Part shown: one piece after another, positions 27,904 to 35,823 of the stretch
How the letters are laid out: every line of letters begins with the position of its first letter
How positions within the stretch are numbered: position 1 is the first letter of the stretch
Assembly: GCA_016213575.1 (NCBI GenBank)
Contig: JACRAB010000048.1
Span: 1 to 42,713 of the forward strand
From: Actinomycetota bacterium
GTDB taxonomy: Bacteria; Actinomycetota; Actinomycetes; Actinomycetales; Kineosporiaceae
Direction: 5' to 3'
DNA: 42,713 nucleotides
Position numbers and translations under genes: made by a program
The notes under the pieces: model-generated
The model's database searches: none
Seen by the model: the letters and a program-made list of their open reading frames with translations, nothing else
Told to the model about the DNA's origin: nothing

Positions 27904-28500
27904 GTGACCGACCGCAGCGGCTTCGACGCCTTCGTGGCGGCGCGCTCGCACCGGCTGCTGCGCACGTGCTACCTGCTCACCCGCAACTGGGCGAGCGCGG
28001 AGGACCTGCTGCAGACCGCCCTCGCCAAGGCCTGGTTCGCCTGGGGCCGGATCGAGGGCGACCCGGAGCCCTACGTGCGGGCGGTCGTCGCGAACACCTA
28101 CACGTCGTGGTGGCGCCGGCGCTGGACGCACGAGGAGCCGACCGACGCCGTCCACGCGCCCGACGACGGCGGTCGCGGGGCCGTCGGCGCGGCACCCGCG
28201 CTCTTCGCCGACGCGGCCGCAGGGCGGGACGCGACCGCTGACGTCGACGAGCGCGACCTGCTCTGGTCGGCCCTCGGCCGGCTGCCCCGCCGGCAGCGCG
28301 CCGTCGTCGTCCTGCGCTTCTACGAGGACCTCACCGAGGCCCAGACGGCCGCCGCCCTCGGCGTCGCCGTCGGCACGGTGAAGAGCCAGACGAGCAAGGC
28401 GCTCGCCGCCATGCGCGTCGACCCGGCCCTCGCCCGCACCACCGGTACGACGACCGGCACGACGACCGGCAAGACCGACACGACGGAGGTCGTGCGATGA
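27904..28500 (+). CDS. SigE-family ECF RNA polymerase sigma factor
   Basis: The 198-residue protein starts at GTG 27904, preceded by GGAGG (27894-27898). Region 2 is LLRTCYLLTRNWASAEDLLQ and on through VANTYTSWWRRRW. Region 4 is LPRRQRAVVVLRFYEDLTEA and VGTVKSQTSKAL. This pattern is typical of the actinobacterial SigE-family ECF group. The tail TTGTTTGTTTGK comes from a 12-bp tandem repeat in the DNA. Its TGA overlaps the ATG of the next gene (ATGA, 28497-28500). The neighbour is a membrane protein, so that protein may act as its anti-sigma factor or sensor. This is inferred from coupling only. Confidence 0.92.
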   Translation: MTDRSGFDAFVAARSHRLLRTCYLLTRNWASAEDLLQTALAKAWFAWGRIEGDPEPYVRAVVANTYTSWWRRRWTHEEPTDAVHAPDDGGRGAVGAAPALFADAAAGRDATADVDERDLLWSALGRLPRRQRAVVVLRFYEDLTEAQTAAALGVAVGTVKSQTSKALAAMRVDPALARTTGTTTGTTTGKTDTTEVVR

Positions 28501-30116
28501 GCCCCACGACCGACGACCTGCGGCGGCTGCTCGACGAGCGGGCCTCGACGCCGCGGCCCGACGACCTGGACCCGCTGCGGGCGGCGACCGGCCCCCGGCT
28601 CGCCGGCGTCCACGAGCGCGTCCGGCGGGCCCGCCGCCGCCGGGCCGCGGGCGTCGCCGTCACGGCGGCCGCGGCGCTCGCCGTCACGGTGCTCGGCGTC
28701 CCGGCCGTGCTGCGGGACACCACGACGACCGACCGCACGCTGCCCGCGGCGACGACCGTGCCCGGGACGCTCGACGCCGACGGCCTGCCGCCGACGAGCG
28801 ACCCGTGGGGCCGGCCGCTGCGGGCCGCGACGACGGTGGACGCCGCCGGACCGCGCGAGCAGTCGGTGCGGGTCCTCCCGACCGCGACCGGGGACGCCGG
28901 CTTCAGCGTGCTCGTGCACTGCATCGGCGGCGCGGGCGCGCACGTCGCGTGGATCGTCGGCGGACTGGTCGCCGGGACGGTCCCGTGCGGTGCCGGCCGC
29001 GGTGCGACGTTCTCGACCCGCACGGTCGCGCAGTGGCGCGCCTTCGGGGTCACCTCGGACCAGGCGATCGTCGTCCGCCTGCGCGTCGTCAGCGCACCGG
29101 TCGTCACCGGGGCAGCGGCCGCGACCGCGACCGGGCCGGTCGCCCCGTCGTACGCGCTCGTCGCCGTCTACGCCGACGACCCCGCGACCACGCCGCCCGG
29201 GACCGACCCGGCCACCGACCCGGCCACCGACCCGGTCGCCGGCGCGCCCGCCGACCCGCCCGTCCTGCTCGACGCGGTGCGGGACGCCTACGGGGCCACG
29301 AGCAGCCTCCTGGGGGCCGTGTCGCTCGCCGCCGGGAACGGGCCGGCCGTCCGGGTGTTCCGGGTCCACCCGCAGACGCTCGACGGGACGGTCCTCGCCG
29401 TCGGCTGCCGCGAGCGCCCGGACGCGCTGCGCGGGCGCACCCTGCGCCTCGCGGTGGACGGCAGGGCCTTCGCCGACCTCGGCTGCGAGAACTCCGACGG
29501 GACGTCTCCCGCGACGTGGCCCGACGGTGACGTCGGCCGTCGATGGCGCGGCTACGGCGTGCCGGACGACGCCCTGGTCACGGTCGTCGCGAGCCTGGCG
29601 GCGAGGCCCGGGGTCCCGTCGGCCGGGCGCGTCGAGGAGAGCGTCCCGGACGTCGTCGACGTCGGCGTCTACGGCACCGCCCCGCCGGCCTCAGAACCGT
29701 CGGCGGCCCGGGGGGCCGCCCTCGCGCTGCTGCAGGACCCGCCCGCCGAGCACGACGGCCACCCGCTCCTCGCGACGATGGACCTCACGGCCGCGACGCT
29801 GTCGAGCACCCGGTCCGCACCCGGCCGGTACCGCGCCTTCGACGTCCGCTACCAGTGCGTCGGCGGCTTCCGGGACCTCGCCGTCGTCCTGGAGCGCGAC
29901 GCCCCGTCGACCGTGCCGGACTCCCCCGCGACGAGCGAGACCGAGGTCACGTGCGGCGGCCAGGCCCCGCTGTGGACCACCCTCGAGGTCCGGGCGGAGT
30001 CCGGCCCGCTCACCGAGGGCAGCAGCCTGACCGCCTCGCTCCTCGGCCGGGTCACCGCGGCGGGCACGATGCCGCCCTCGGTCGTCGTCCGGGTGGCGTT
30101 CTACGGCATCCCCTGA
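28497..30116 (+). CDS. Membrane-anchored extracytoplasmic protein with three Cys-pair repeats, coupled to the sigma factor
   Basis: The 539-residue protein starts at ATG 28497, overlapping the sigma gene. A basic cytoplasmic N-terminus of ~50 residues (VHERVRRARRRR) is followed by one membrane segment (~50-70), and the remainder lies outside. The outer part contains three diverged repeats, each with two cysteines and ending in a similar strand: VHC..VPC to LVAVYADDP, VGC..LGC to VGVYGTAPP, and YQC..VTC to VAFYGIP. Repeats 1 and 2 share WRAFGV/WRGYGV. A 12-bp tandem repeat (29202-29235) encodes TDPATDPATDP. No known domain is recognised. An anti-sigma or stress-sensing role is inferred from the coupling and topology. 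Confidence 0.85.
   Translation: MSPTTDDLRRLLDERASTPRPDDLDPLRAATGPRLAGVHERVRRARRRRAAGVAVTAAAALAVTVLGVPAVLRDTTTTDRTLPAATTVPGTLDADGLPPTSDPWGRPLRAATTVDAAGPREQSVRVLPTATGDAGFSVLVHCIGGAGAHVAWIVGGLVAGTVPCGAGRGATFSTRTVAQWRAFGVTSDQAIVVRLRVVSAPVVTGAAAATATGPVAPSYALVAVYADDPATTPPGTDPATDPATDPVAGAPADPPVLLDAVRDAYGATSSLLGAVSLAAGNGPAVRVFRVHPQTLDGTVLAVGCRERPDALRGRTLRLAVDGRAFADLGCENSDGTSPATWPDGDVGRRWRGYGVPDDALVTVVASLAARPGVPSAGRVEESVPDVVDVGVYGTAPPASEPSAARGAALALLQDPPAEHDGHPLLATMDLTAATLSSTRSAPGRYRAFDVRYQCVGGFRDLAVVLERDAPSTVPDSPATSETEVTCGGQAPLWTTLEVRAESGPLTEGSSLTASLLGRVTAAGTMPPSVVVRVAFYGIP
29202..29235 (+). repeat. 12-bp tandem repeat inside the membrane protein gene
   Basis: The unit ACCGACCCGGCC occurs nearly three times in a row and encodes a TDPA linker between the first and second repeat of the protein. 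Such in-frame repeats can vary in copy number without breaking the gene. Confidence 0.6.
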
Positions 30117-30194
30117 CCGGCCACCGACGTTCCGGAGGGCCGGGAACGATCACTCCGGGATGCGCCCCGACCACACCCCGTCGACACTCGACGC

Positions 30195-31820
30195 ATGGCC
30201 CTGACGGACGACGACCACCCCGCCGGCACCGACGACGAGGCACAGGTCTCGACCGAGGGGCTCTCCCCCGGGCGCGGCCGGATCGCCCTCGTCACCGGGG
30301 CGACCGGGTACATCGGCGGCCGCCTGGTCCCCGAGCTGCTCGCGGCGGGGTGGCGGGTGCGGGCGCTCGCACGACGCCCGGAGGCGCTGGCGGACCGGCC
30401 CTGGTCGGACGACATCGAGGTGGTGCGCGGCGACGCGGGCGACCTCGCGGGCCTGCGGCGGGCGATGGACGGCGTCCACGTCGCCTACTACCTCGTGCAC
30501 GCCCTCGGCACCGGCAGCCGCTTCGAGTCGACCGACCGGCGGACGGCGATCGTCTTCGGGCAGGCGGCCCGCGAGGCCGGGATCCGCCGGATCGTCTACC
30601 TCGGCGGCCTCTACCCCGAGGGCGAGGTGCTCTCCCGCCACCTCGACTCGCGCAAGGAGGTCGGCGAGATCCTCCTCGCGAGCGGCGTCCCGACGACGGT
30701 GCTGCGGGCCGCGGTGATCCTCGGCTCCGGGTCGGCGTCCTTCGAGATGCTCCGCTACCTCACCGAGCGGCTGCCGGTGATGATCACGCCGCGCTGGGTG
30801 TTCAACCGGATCCAGCCGATCGCGATCCGGGACGTCCTGCGCTACCTCGTCGGCAGCGCGACGATGCCCGACGACGTGCACCGCGCGTTCGACATCGGCG
30901 GCCCGGACGTCCTCACGTACAAGGACATGATGGTCCGCTACGCCGCCGTCGCCGGGCTGCCCAAGCGGATCATCGTGCCGGTCAACGTGCTCACGCCGAA
31001 CCTGTCGAGCCACTGGGTCGGCGTCGTCACACCGGTGCCGAACAGCATCGCCCGCCCGCTCGTCGAGTCGCTCGTCCACGAGGTCGTCTGCAAGGAGCAC
31101 GACATCGCCGAGCACGTGCCCGACCCGGCCGAGGGGCTCGTCGGGTTCGACCGCGCGGTCGGCCTCGCGCTGACCCGGATCGGCGAGGCGGACGTCGCGA
31201 CCCGGTGGGCCTCGGCGTCCACCGTCGGCGCCCCGAGCGACCCGATGCCGAGCGACCCGGACTGGGCCGGCGGCAGCCTGTTCGTCGACGAGCGCAAGAG
31301 CGTCGTCGCGGCGTCGAAGGCGTCGCTGTGGGCGGTGGTCGAGGGCATCGGCGGCGAGAACGGCTGGTACTCCTGGGCTCTCGCGTGGCAGGTCCGCGGC
31401 GTCCTCGACCGGGTGTGGGGCGGTCCCGGGCTGCGCCGCGGCCGGCGCAGCCCGTTCGACCTGCGGGTCGGCGACGCCGTCGACTGGTGGCGCGTTGAGG
31501 ACGTCCAGGACACCCGGCTGCTGCGGCTGCGCGCCGAGATGCGGCTGCCCGGCCTGGCCTGGCTCGACCTCGCCGTCGAGGAGGACGAGGAGGGCCGCAC
31601 GGTCTTCAAGCAGACCGCGTACTTCCACCCGCGGGGGCTGCTCGGCCAGCTCTACTGGTGGTCGGTGACCCCGTTCCACGGCGTCGTCTTCGGCGGGATG
31701 CAACGGAACATCGCGCGGGCCGCCGAGGAGTTCGAGCGGACCGGCTCACCGCCGCGGTGGCAGCCGTCCAACCCGGTGCGCAAGGTCGCGGACGCGATCT
31801 CGGGGCCGGACGGGCGCTGA
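30195..31820 (+). CDS. NAD(P)-binding SDR-family protein with C-terminal DUF2867 domain
   Basis: The 541-residue protein starts at ATG 30195. An N-terminal linker of ~28 residues precedes an atypical short-chain dehydrogenase/NmrA-like Rossmann domain with TGATGYIGG (about 35-43), followed by YYLVHAL and VYLGGLYPEG. The C-terminal half (~340-530) matches DUF2867, a START-like domain (SPFDLRVGDAVDWWRVE, QTAYFHPRGLLGQLYWW). The fusion is widespread in actinobacteria and its substrate is not known. No good ribosome site is seen. GACACT 12 nt before the ATG would fit a leaderless start. It is not obviously co-transcribed with its neighbours. Confidence 0.88.
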   Translation: MALTDDDHPAGTDDEAQVSTEGLSPGRGRIALVTGATGYIGGRLVPELLAAGWRVRALARRPEALADRPWSDDIEVVRGDAGDLAGLRRAMDGVHVAYYLVHALGTGSRFESTDRRTAIVFGQAAREAGIRRIVYLGGLYPEGEVLSRHLDSRKEVGEILLASGVPTTVLRAAVILGSGSASFEMLRYLTERLPVMITPRWVFNRIQPIAIRDVLRYLVGSATMPDDVHRAFDIGGPDVLTYKDMMVRYAAVAGLPKRIIVPVNVLTPNLSSHWVGVVTPVPNSIARPLVESLVHEVVCKEHDIAEHVPDPAEGLVGFDRAVGLALTRIGEADVATRWASASTVGAPSDPMPSDPDWAGGSLFVDERKSVVAASKASLWAVVEGIGGENGWYSWALAWQVRGVLDRVWGGPGLRRGRRSPFDLRVGDAVDWWRVEDVQDTRLLRLRAEMRLPGLAWLDLAVEEDEEGRTVFKQTAYFHPRGLLGQLYWWSVTPFHGVVFGGMQRNIARAAEEFERTGSPPRWQPSNPVRKVADAISGPDGR

Positions 31821-31882
31821 CCCCGCGCCCGCGCCGTCCCCCGGGTTCCCGGGTCCCGGGCGGCGGCTGAGAGACTGGGCCC

Positions 31883-32332
31883 GTGGAGCAGCAGAGCACG
31901 GGCACGCCCGAACCCGCCGGCGAGCAGGTCGTCCCCGGGACGGGCCGCGAGGGCCGGGCCGAGACGTTCTACGAGGCCGTCGGCGGCCACGACACCTTCG
32001 TGCGGCTCGTCGCGAAGTTCTACGAGGGCGTCGCCGCCGACCCGGTGCTGCGCGCGATGTACCCCGAGGAGGACCTCGGCCCCGCCGAGGACCGGCTCCG
32101 CGGCTTCCTCGAGCAGTACTGGGGCGGGCCGGGCACGTACAGCGAGGAGCGCGGGCACCCGCGGCTGCGGATGCGGCACGCGCCGTACGTCGTCGACACC
32201 GACGCCCGCGACCGCTGGCTGCGCCACATGCGCGCCGCCGTCACCGACCTGGGGCTCGCGCCGATGTACGAGTCGGTCCTGTGGGACTACCTCGAGCGCG
32301 CGGCGTGGAGCATGGTCAACGCACCCGGCTGA
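31883..32332 (+). CDS. glbO: Group II truncated hemoglobin (trHbO)
   Basis: The 149-residue protein starts at GTG 31883. It aligns closely with mycobacterial GlbO after a ~24-residue N-terminal extension. The heme-contacting residues are Y47 (B10) in KFYEGV, Y60 (CD1) in MYPEEDL, the proximal H99 (F8) in RLRMRHAPY and W112 (G8) in DRWLRHM. FLEQYWGGPGTYSE is the family signature. It binds oxygen and is linked to NO and peroxide detoxification and respiration. GAGACT at -12 relative to the GTG is positioned as a leaderless -10 box. It is convergent with the channel gene, 23 nt apart. Confidence 0.95.
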   Translation: MEQQSTGTPEPAGEQVVPGTGREGRAETFYEAVGGHDTFVRLVAKFYEGVAADPVLRAMYPEEDLGPAEDRLRGFLEQYWGGPGTYSEERGHPRLRMRHAPYVVDTDARDRWLRHMRAAVTDLGLAPMYESVLWDYLERAAWSMVNAPG

Positions 32333-32355
32333 GCGCCGTCCGCCGGCCGGTCCGG

Positions 32356-34266
32356 TCAGGCCTCCGCGAGGACGACGACCTTGTCGTCCGCGGTGAACGT
32401 GAGGCGGGTGCCCTTGGCGGGGTTGACGATCGCCGCGAGCCCGTCCTCCTGGCCGTTGCGCCCGACGCTGCGGTACCCGATGGCGATCTCGCCGCGGCGC
32501 AGCGCCGCCTCGCACACGGTGCCGAAGGTGACCTCCCCCGGCGTGACGTAGTCCGTCATGGGGCGGACGTAGAGCTCGTGGCCCTGCTTGCTCATGAGCT
32601 CGTCGAGCACCGCGGCGAGGTGCGGGTTCTCGGCGATCTGGGACATGACGAGCGACACGAGCCGGTTGCTCACGATGAAGTCGTCGCGCTCACCGGTGCT
32701 CGCGAGGTCGCGGTTGCGGGCGTCGAGGATCTCGCTGATGACCGGGACCGGCGCGTCCCGGGTGATGTCGCGCAGGTGGAGCAGCGCGACGATCGTCCGG
32801 GCGTCCGCCATGTCCTGCGAGCGGCCGTCGGTCTCGGACAGCACGATGACGTGGTCGAAGCCCCCGACGTCGAGGCCGTCGAGGACGCTGCGGTCGGTGA
32901 CGTCCCCGGGGCGCAGGTCGAGCGTGGCGTGCGCGAGCTGCGGCGCCAGGCCCGCGAGGGCGACGTCCGGGCGGCCCTCGCCGACGACGACGATGGCGCT
33001 GCCGGGCGCCATGAAGCCGTCGAGCTCGCGGAGGATGAGGTCCAGGCGGGGGCTCGCGCCGAGCACGAGGGTGCGCTCGGCCTCGGGGGCGCGCGGCGGC
33101 CCGACGACGGCGATCGCGGCCTCGTCGACGTGCGGCGTGCCGTCGAGGACGACCGTGTCGTCGTCCTCGCTGATGGCGACGACCTGGTCGCCCGCGGCGA
33201 ACGGGCGGTCCAGGTCCGGCGGGAGCAGCAGGGTGCCGTCCGCGGTGACGACGCCGAGCAGCGTCGACGAGCCGTAGCGGTGGACGGCGTCCCGGAAGCG
33301 GACCCCGACCAGGCGCGGCTCGGGCGTCACGTAGATCTCCGAGCCGGCGAAGTCGAGGAGCTCGCCGTAGACGTCGGACAGGCCCGACTGCCGGCCGGTC
33401 TGCACGAGCAGCCGGCTCACGAGCGGACCGGTGAGGACGAGCGCGGCGGCGTCCCCGACGACCATCCGGGCGACCGGTGCGGTCCGCTCGTCGACGATCT
33501 CGGTGACGAGGTGCACGGCGTGCCCCGCCGTCACCTTGCGCAGGGCGAGGAGCGTCTTGAGGACGACGGCGTCGGCCTCGCTCGGCGTCGTCCCGGTGCC
33601 GTCGGGGTGCCGCTCCGGGGCGAGGACGACGACGGCCTTGCAGCGGTCGAGCGCGACGAGCGCGAGGTCGTCGACGGCCTGCGCCTCGCCGCGCCGGGTG
33701 ACGACCCGCAGCGAGGTGCCCTCCGCGGTCGCCGCGAGGAACGCCGCGATCTCGGAGTCCATCTCGACCTTGTCCCGGTCGGCGAGGACGACGACGCAGG
33801 CGCCGCGCACGTTGCGGTTCGCCTCGGCGAGCTCGGAGAGCAGCGGGAAGATCTTCGTGCTCCAGCCGAGGATCACGGTGTGGCCGTGCTCGACGACCCG
33901 GCTGCGGCCCCGGCGCAGGTCCTCGAGGCGCTCGCCGAAGCCCTGGTTGAGGACGCCGATGAGGGCCGACACGACGAAGATGCCGCCGATGGTCACCGCG
34001 AGCATGAGGAGCAGGTAGACCCACTCGGTGACGCCGTCGCCGCCGATCATGCCCGGGTCGAGCGCGTGCATGAGGGTCAGCCACATGACCTGGAGGACGT
34101 TGTCGTCCGCGCCGGCGTCGTCCTGGGGACGGGCCAGCACGAACGTGGCGGCTGCTCCGACGACGACGAGCGCGGCCGTGACGACGGCCAGCAGCAGCAC
34201 CTGGGCGGCGACGCCCCGGGCCATGACGTTGTCGAACTTGTACCTCAGGCGGTCCTTCCACGACAT
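32356..34266 (-). CDS. CASTOR/POLLUX-like ion channel with RCK/TrkA-N-type domains
   Basis: The 636-residue protein starts at ATG 34266. TM1 (~21-44), a short pore-like loop (58-77, WLTLMHALDPGMIGGD) and TM2 (~81-106) are followed by RGRSRVVEHGHTVILGWS, the family signature and start of the first nucleotide-binding domain. A second Rossmann-like domain begins near 395 (RTLVLGASPRLDLIL). The layout is that of bacterial relatives of plant CASTOR/POLLUX channels, which are probably ligand-gated cation channels. No selectivity filter of the TVGYG type is seen. A dedicated promoter lies immediately upstream. Confidence 0.9.
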   Translation of the reverse strand: MSWKDRLRYKFDNVMARGVAAQVLLLAVVTAALVVVGAAATFVLARPQDDAGADDNVLQVMWLTLMHALDPGMIGGDGVTEWVYLLLMLAVTIGGIFVVSALIGVLNQGFGERLEDLRRGRSRVVEHGHTVILGWSTKIFPLLSELAEANRNVRGACVVVLADRDKVEMDSEIAAFLAATAEGTSLRVVTRRGEAQAVDDLALVALDRCKAVVVLAPERHPDGTGTTPSEADAVVLKTLLALRKVTAGHAVHLVTEIVDERTAPVARMVVGDAAALVLTGPLVSRLLVQTGRQSGLSDVYGELLDFAGSEIYVTPEPRLVGVRFRDAVHRYGSSTLLGVVTADGTLLLPPDLDRPFAAGDQVVAISEDDDTVVLDGTPHVDEAAIAVVGPPRAPEAERTLVLGASPRLDLILRELDGFMAPGSAIVVVGEGRPDVALAGLAPQLAHATLDLRPGDVTDRSVLDGLDVGGFDHVIVLSETDGRSQDMADARTIVALLHLRDITRDAPVPVISEILDARNRDLASTGERDDFIVSNRLVSLVMSQIAENPHLAAVLDELMSKQGHELYVRPMTDYVTPGEVTFGTVCEAALRRGEIAIGYRSVGRNGQEDGLAAIVNPAKGTRLTFTADDKVVVLAEA

Positions 34267-34274
34267 GATCAGTA

Positions 34275-34302
34275 AGTCTAACTATCCGTAGTCGTCACAC
34301 AA
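34275..34302 (-). promoter_or_regulatory. Promoter of the CASTOR/POLLUX-like channel gene with operator-like repeat
   Basis: Read on the minus strand, TTGTGT (34297-34302) is followed after 16 nt by a good -10 box TAGACT (34275-34280). The ATG at 34266 is only 8 nt further, so the leader is nearly absent. The -35 lies within an inverted repeat GTCACACAAC...GTTGTGAC (34295-34317) with one bulged base, a possible repressor site. The local base composition is much AT-richer than its surroundings. Confidence 0.55.
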
Positions 34303-34443
34303 CTAGCCGTTGTGACTACCGTGCGTACCGATGCAGCGGGTTCACCGGAACGGCGCAGTGCGCGGGGTTCGATGCGGGGCCGACGCAGCGTGCGTATCCC
34401 GCCAGAGGACGGCCACGCCGGTACCGGGTCGAGCCCCGCGGGC

Positions 34444-35106
34444 TCAGAGCAACGCCGGACGCCGGGCGAGCACGTGCCCCCGGGACGTCGTGAGCCGCCA
34501 CCACGGGCCGCTGGAGTACAGCGCCGCCGGCTCACCCTCGGCGACGAACCCGAGGGCGTCGGCGGCGTAGGCGACACCGGCCGGCACGTCCGGGCCGCCG
34601 CCGGCGCCGAAGAGCGGCCGGCCCCACACGCCGGCCCGCAGCCGGGCGACGGCGGCGGCCCCGGCGACGTCCGGCATCCCGAGCGCGACCTCGGCGATCC
34701 CGCCGGAGGCCACCTGCCGCAGGGTCGCGGACTCGACGAGCCCGACCGCCGTCCAGCCCGTGCGGGGCGGCGTGACGCCGGCCCAGGGGGCGGCGACCGG
34801 CGCCGGCGGCACGGCGAGCGGGACTGGGCCGTCGGGCGCCTCCTCGTCGGCCGGGCGCGCGAAGCGGTCCGTGAGCGCCGCGAGCGGCACGGTGACGTCG
34901 AGGTCGGTCGGGGCGCCGAGTGCGAGCGTGCGCAGGCCGAGGACCGTCGGGCCGCCGCCGCCGTGGACCGGCGAGACATAGACGGCCAACACGTCCCCGT
35001 GCCCGACGAGCCGGGCCGCGCCGTCCGGGTCGACCCGCTTGGCCCGGGCGACGAACGTCGCGAGGTCGCCGTGCACCTCGGCATCCGCGAGCAGCAGGGC
35101 GGTCAT
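34444..35106 (-). CDS. Conserved-looking protein of unknown function, coupled to thioesterase
   Basis: The 220-residue protein starts at ATG 35106, whose ATG overlaps the TGA of the thioesterase gene (ATGA, 35103-35106). No signal peptide or membrane segment is visible. The N-terminal half has alternating strands and helices (FVARAKRVDPDGAARLVGHG, VLAVYVSPVHGGG). The rest is rich in alanine, proline and valine, with GMPDVAGAAAVARLRAGVWG. I do not recognise a domain. Codon use is normal for the genome, and the overlap shows it is translated together with the thioesterase, which suggests a linked role. Confidence 0.8.
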   Translation of the reverse strand: MTALLLADAEVHGDLATFVARAKRVDPDGAARLVGHGDVLAVYVSPVHGGGGPTVLGLRTLALGAPTDLDVTVPLAALTDRFARPADEEAPDGPVPLAVPPAPVAAPWAGVTPPRTGWTAVGLVESATLRQVASGGIAEVALGMPDVAGAAAVARLRAGVWGRPLFGAGGGPDVPAGVAYAADALGFVAEGEPAALYSSGPWWRLTTSRGHVLARRPALL

Positions 35107-35585
35107 CGGCTGCGCGCCTTCCGCGAACGCCAGACGAACGGCTCGTCGACCCACGCCTCGAGCGTCGTCCGCTCCTCGGGGGTCATCCGCCGCGGCCGGT
35201 GGTTCGCGAGGTCGTAGAGGACGAGCGTGGACTCGGCCCGGGCGTAGATCACGGGCTTGCCGCCCTCCTCGGCGGGGTCGTCGCGGACCTCGTACTGCAG
35301 GTCGAAGCTGGCCCCGGCGAAGGCGGTGACCCACAGGTCGATGGCGACCGGCGCCGTCCGGTAGACGAGCGGCTCGACGTACTCGATCTCCGAGCGGGCG
35401 ACGAGTAGTCCCGTGCTGACGACGGAGCCCCCCTCGTCGCTGCCGGCCGCGGCGAACGCGACGACGCGCGCGTCCTCGACGAGGCGCAGGAACTGGACGT
35501 TGTTCACGTGGCCGTATGCGTCCATGTCGGACCAGCGCAGCGGCGTGAGCACCCGGTGGCGAGGCACCGCCCCATGATGGACCAC
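35103..35585 (-). CDS. Hotdog-fold acyl-CoA thioesterase (4HBT family)
   Basis: The frame encodes 160 residues from GTG 35585. GTG 35567 (product beginning PRHRVLTPLRWSD) fits the usual start of the family better, and neither has a strong ribosome site. The 4-hydroxybenzoyl-CoA-thioesterase signature RWSDMDAYGHVNNVQFLR with the catalytic aspartate is at ~18-35. ARSEIEYVEPLVYRT and IYARAESTLVLYD continue the fold. It hydrolyses acyl-CoA thioesters in the cytosol. The chain length is unknown. It is coupled to the unknown gene downstream. Confidence 0.9.
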   Translation of the reverse strand: MVHHGAVPRHRVLTPLRWSDMDAYGHVNNVQFLRLVEDARVVAFAAAGSDEGGSVVSTGLLVARSEIEYVEPLVYRTAPVAIDLWVTAFAGASFDLQYEVRDDPAEEGGKPVIYARAESTLVLYDLANHRPRRMTPEERTTLEAWVDEPFVWRSRKARSR

Positions 35586-35761
35586 CGCGCGCCCGCCGGC
35601 CGAGCGCCGCCCCGGACTTCGTGACCGGGTTCACGCACGATCGGGCGCCAGGAACGGCTCAAGCCCGCGGTGGCGGCGTCCGACCAGCAGATCACCGTTC
35701 CGAAGGGACCGACGGCAGGCGGAGCACCGCCGGTCCGCGCGGACGGGGCGCTCCGCGGCAC

Positions 35762-35809
35762 GAGACCGGGCGCCGGCGCGCCGCAGGGGTGTGCGCCGGC
35801 GCCCGTCTC
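35762..35809 (-). terminator. Hairpin terminator after the quinone-oxidoreductase gene
   Basis: Arms 35762-35779 and 35793-35809 pair over 17 bp with one bulged C and a 13-nt loop. Read on the minus strand it begins 15 nt after the TGA at 35824. No T-run follows. The rest of the 35586-35823 interval shows no gene or other clear structure. Confidence 0.7.
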
Positions 35810-35823
35810 TCGTCCCGGGCGGG

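Noticed and set aside
28438..28480. 12-bp tandem repeats at the end of the sigma factor gene as a regulatory array
   Set aside because: In frame and coding for a TTG-rich tail; simple repeat slippage explains it.
34444..35634. One 396-codon frame covering the thioesterase and the unknown protein
   Set aside because: Its first half is an out-of-frame reading of the hotdog thioesterase. The unknown gene starts at the ATGA overlap at 35106.
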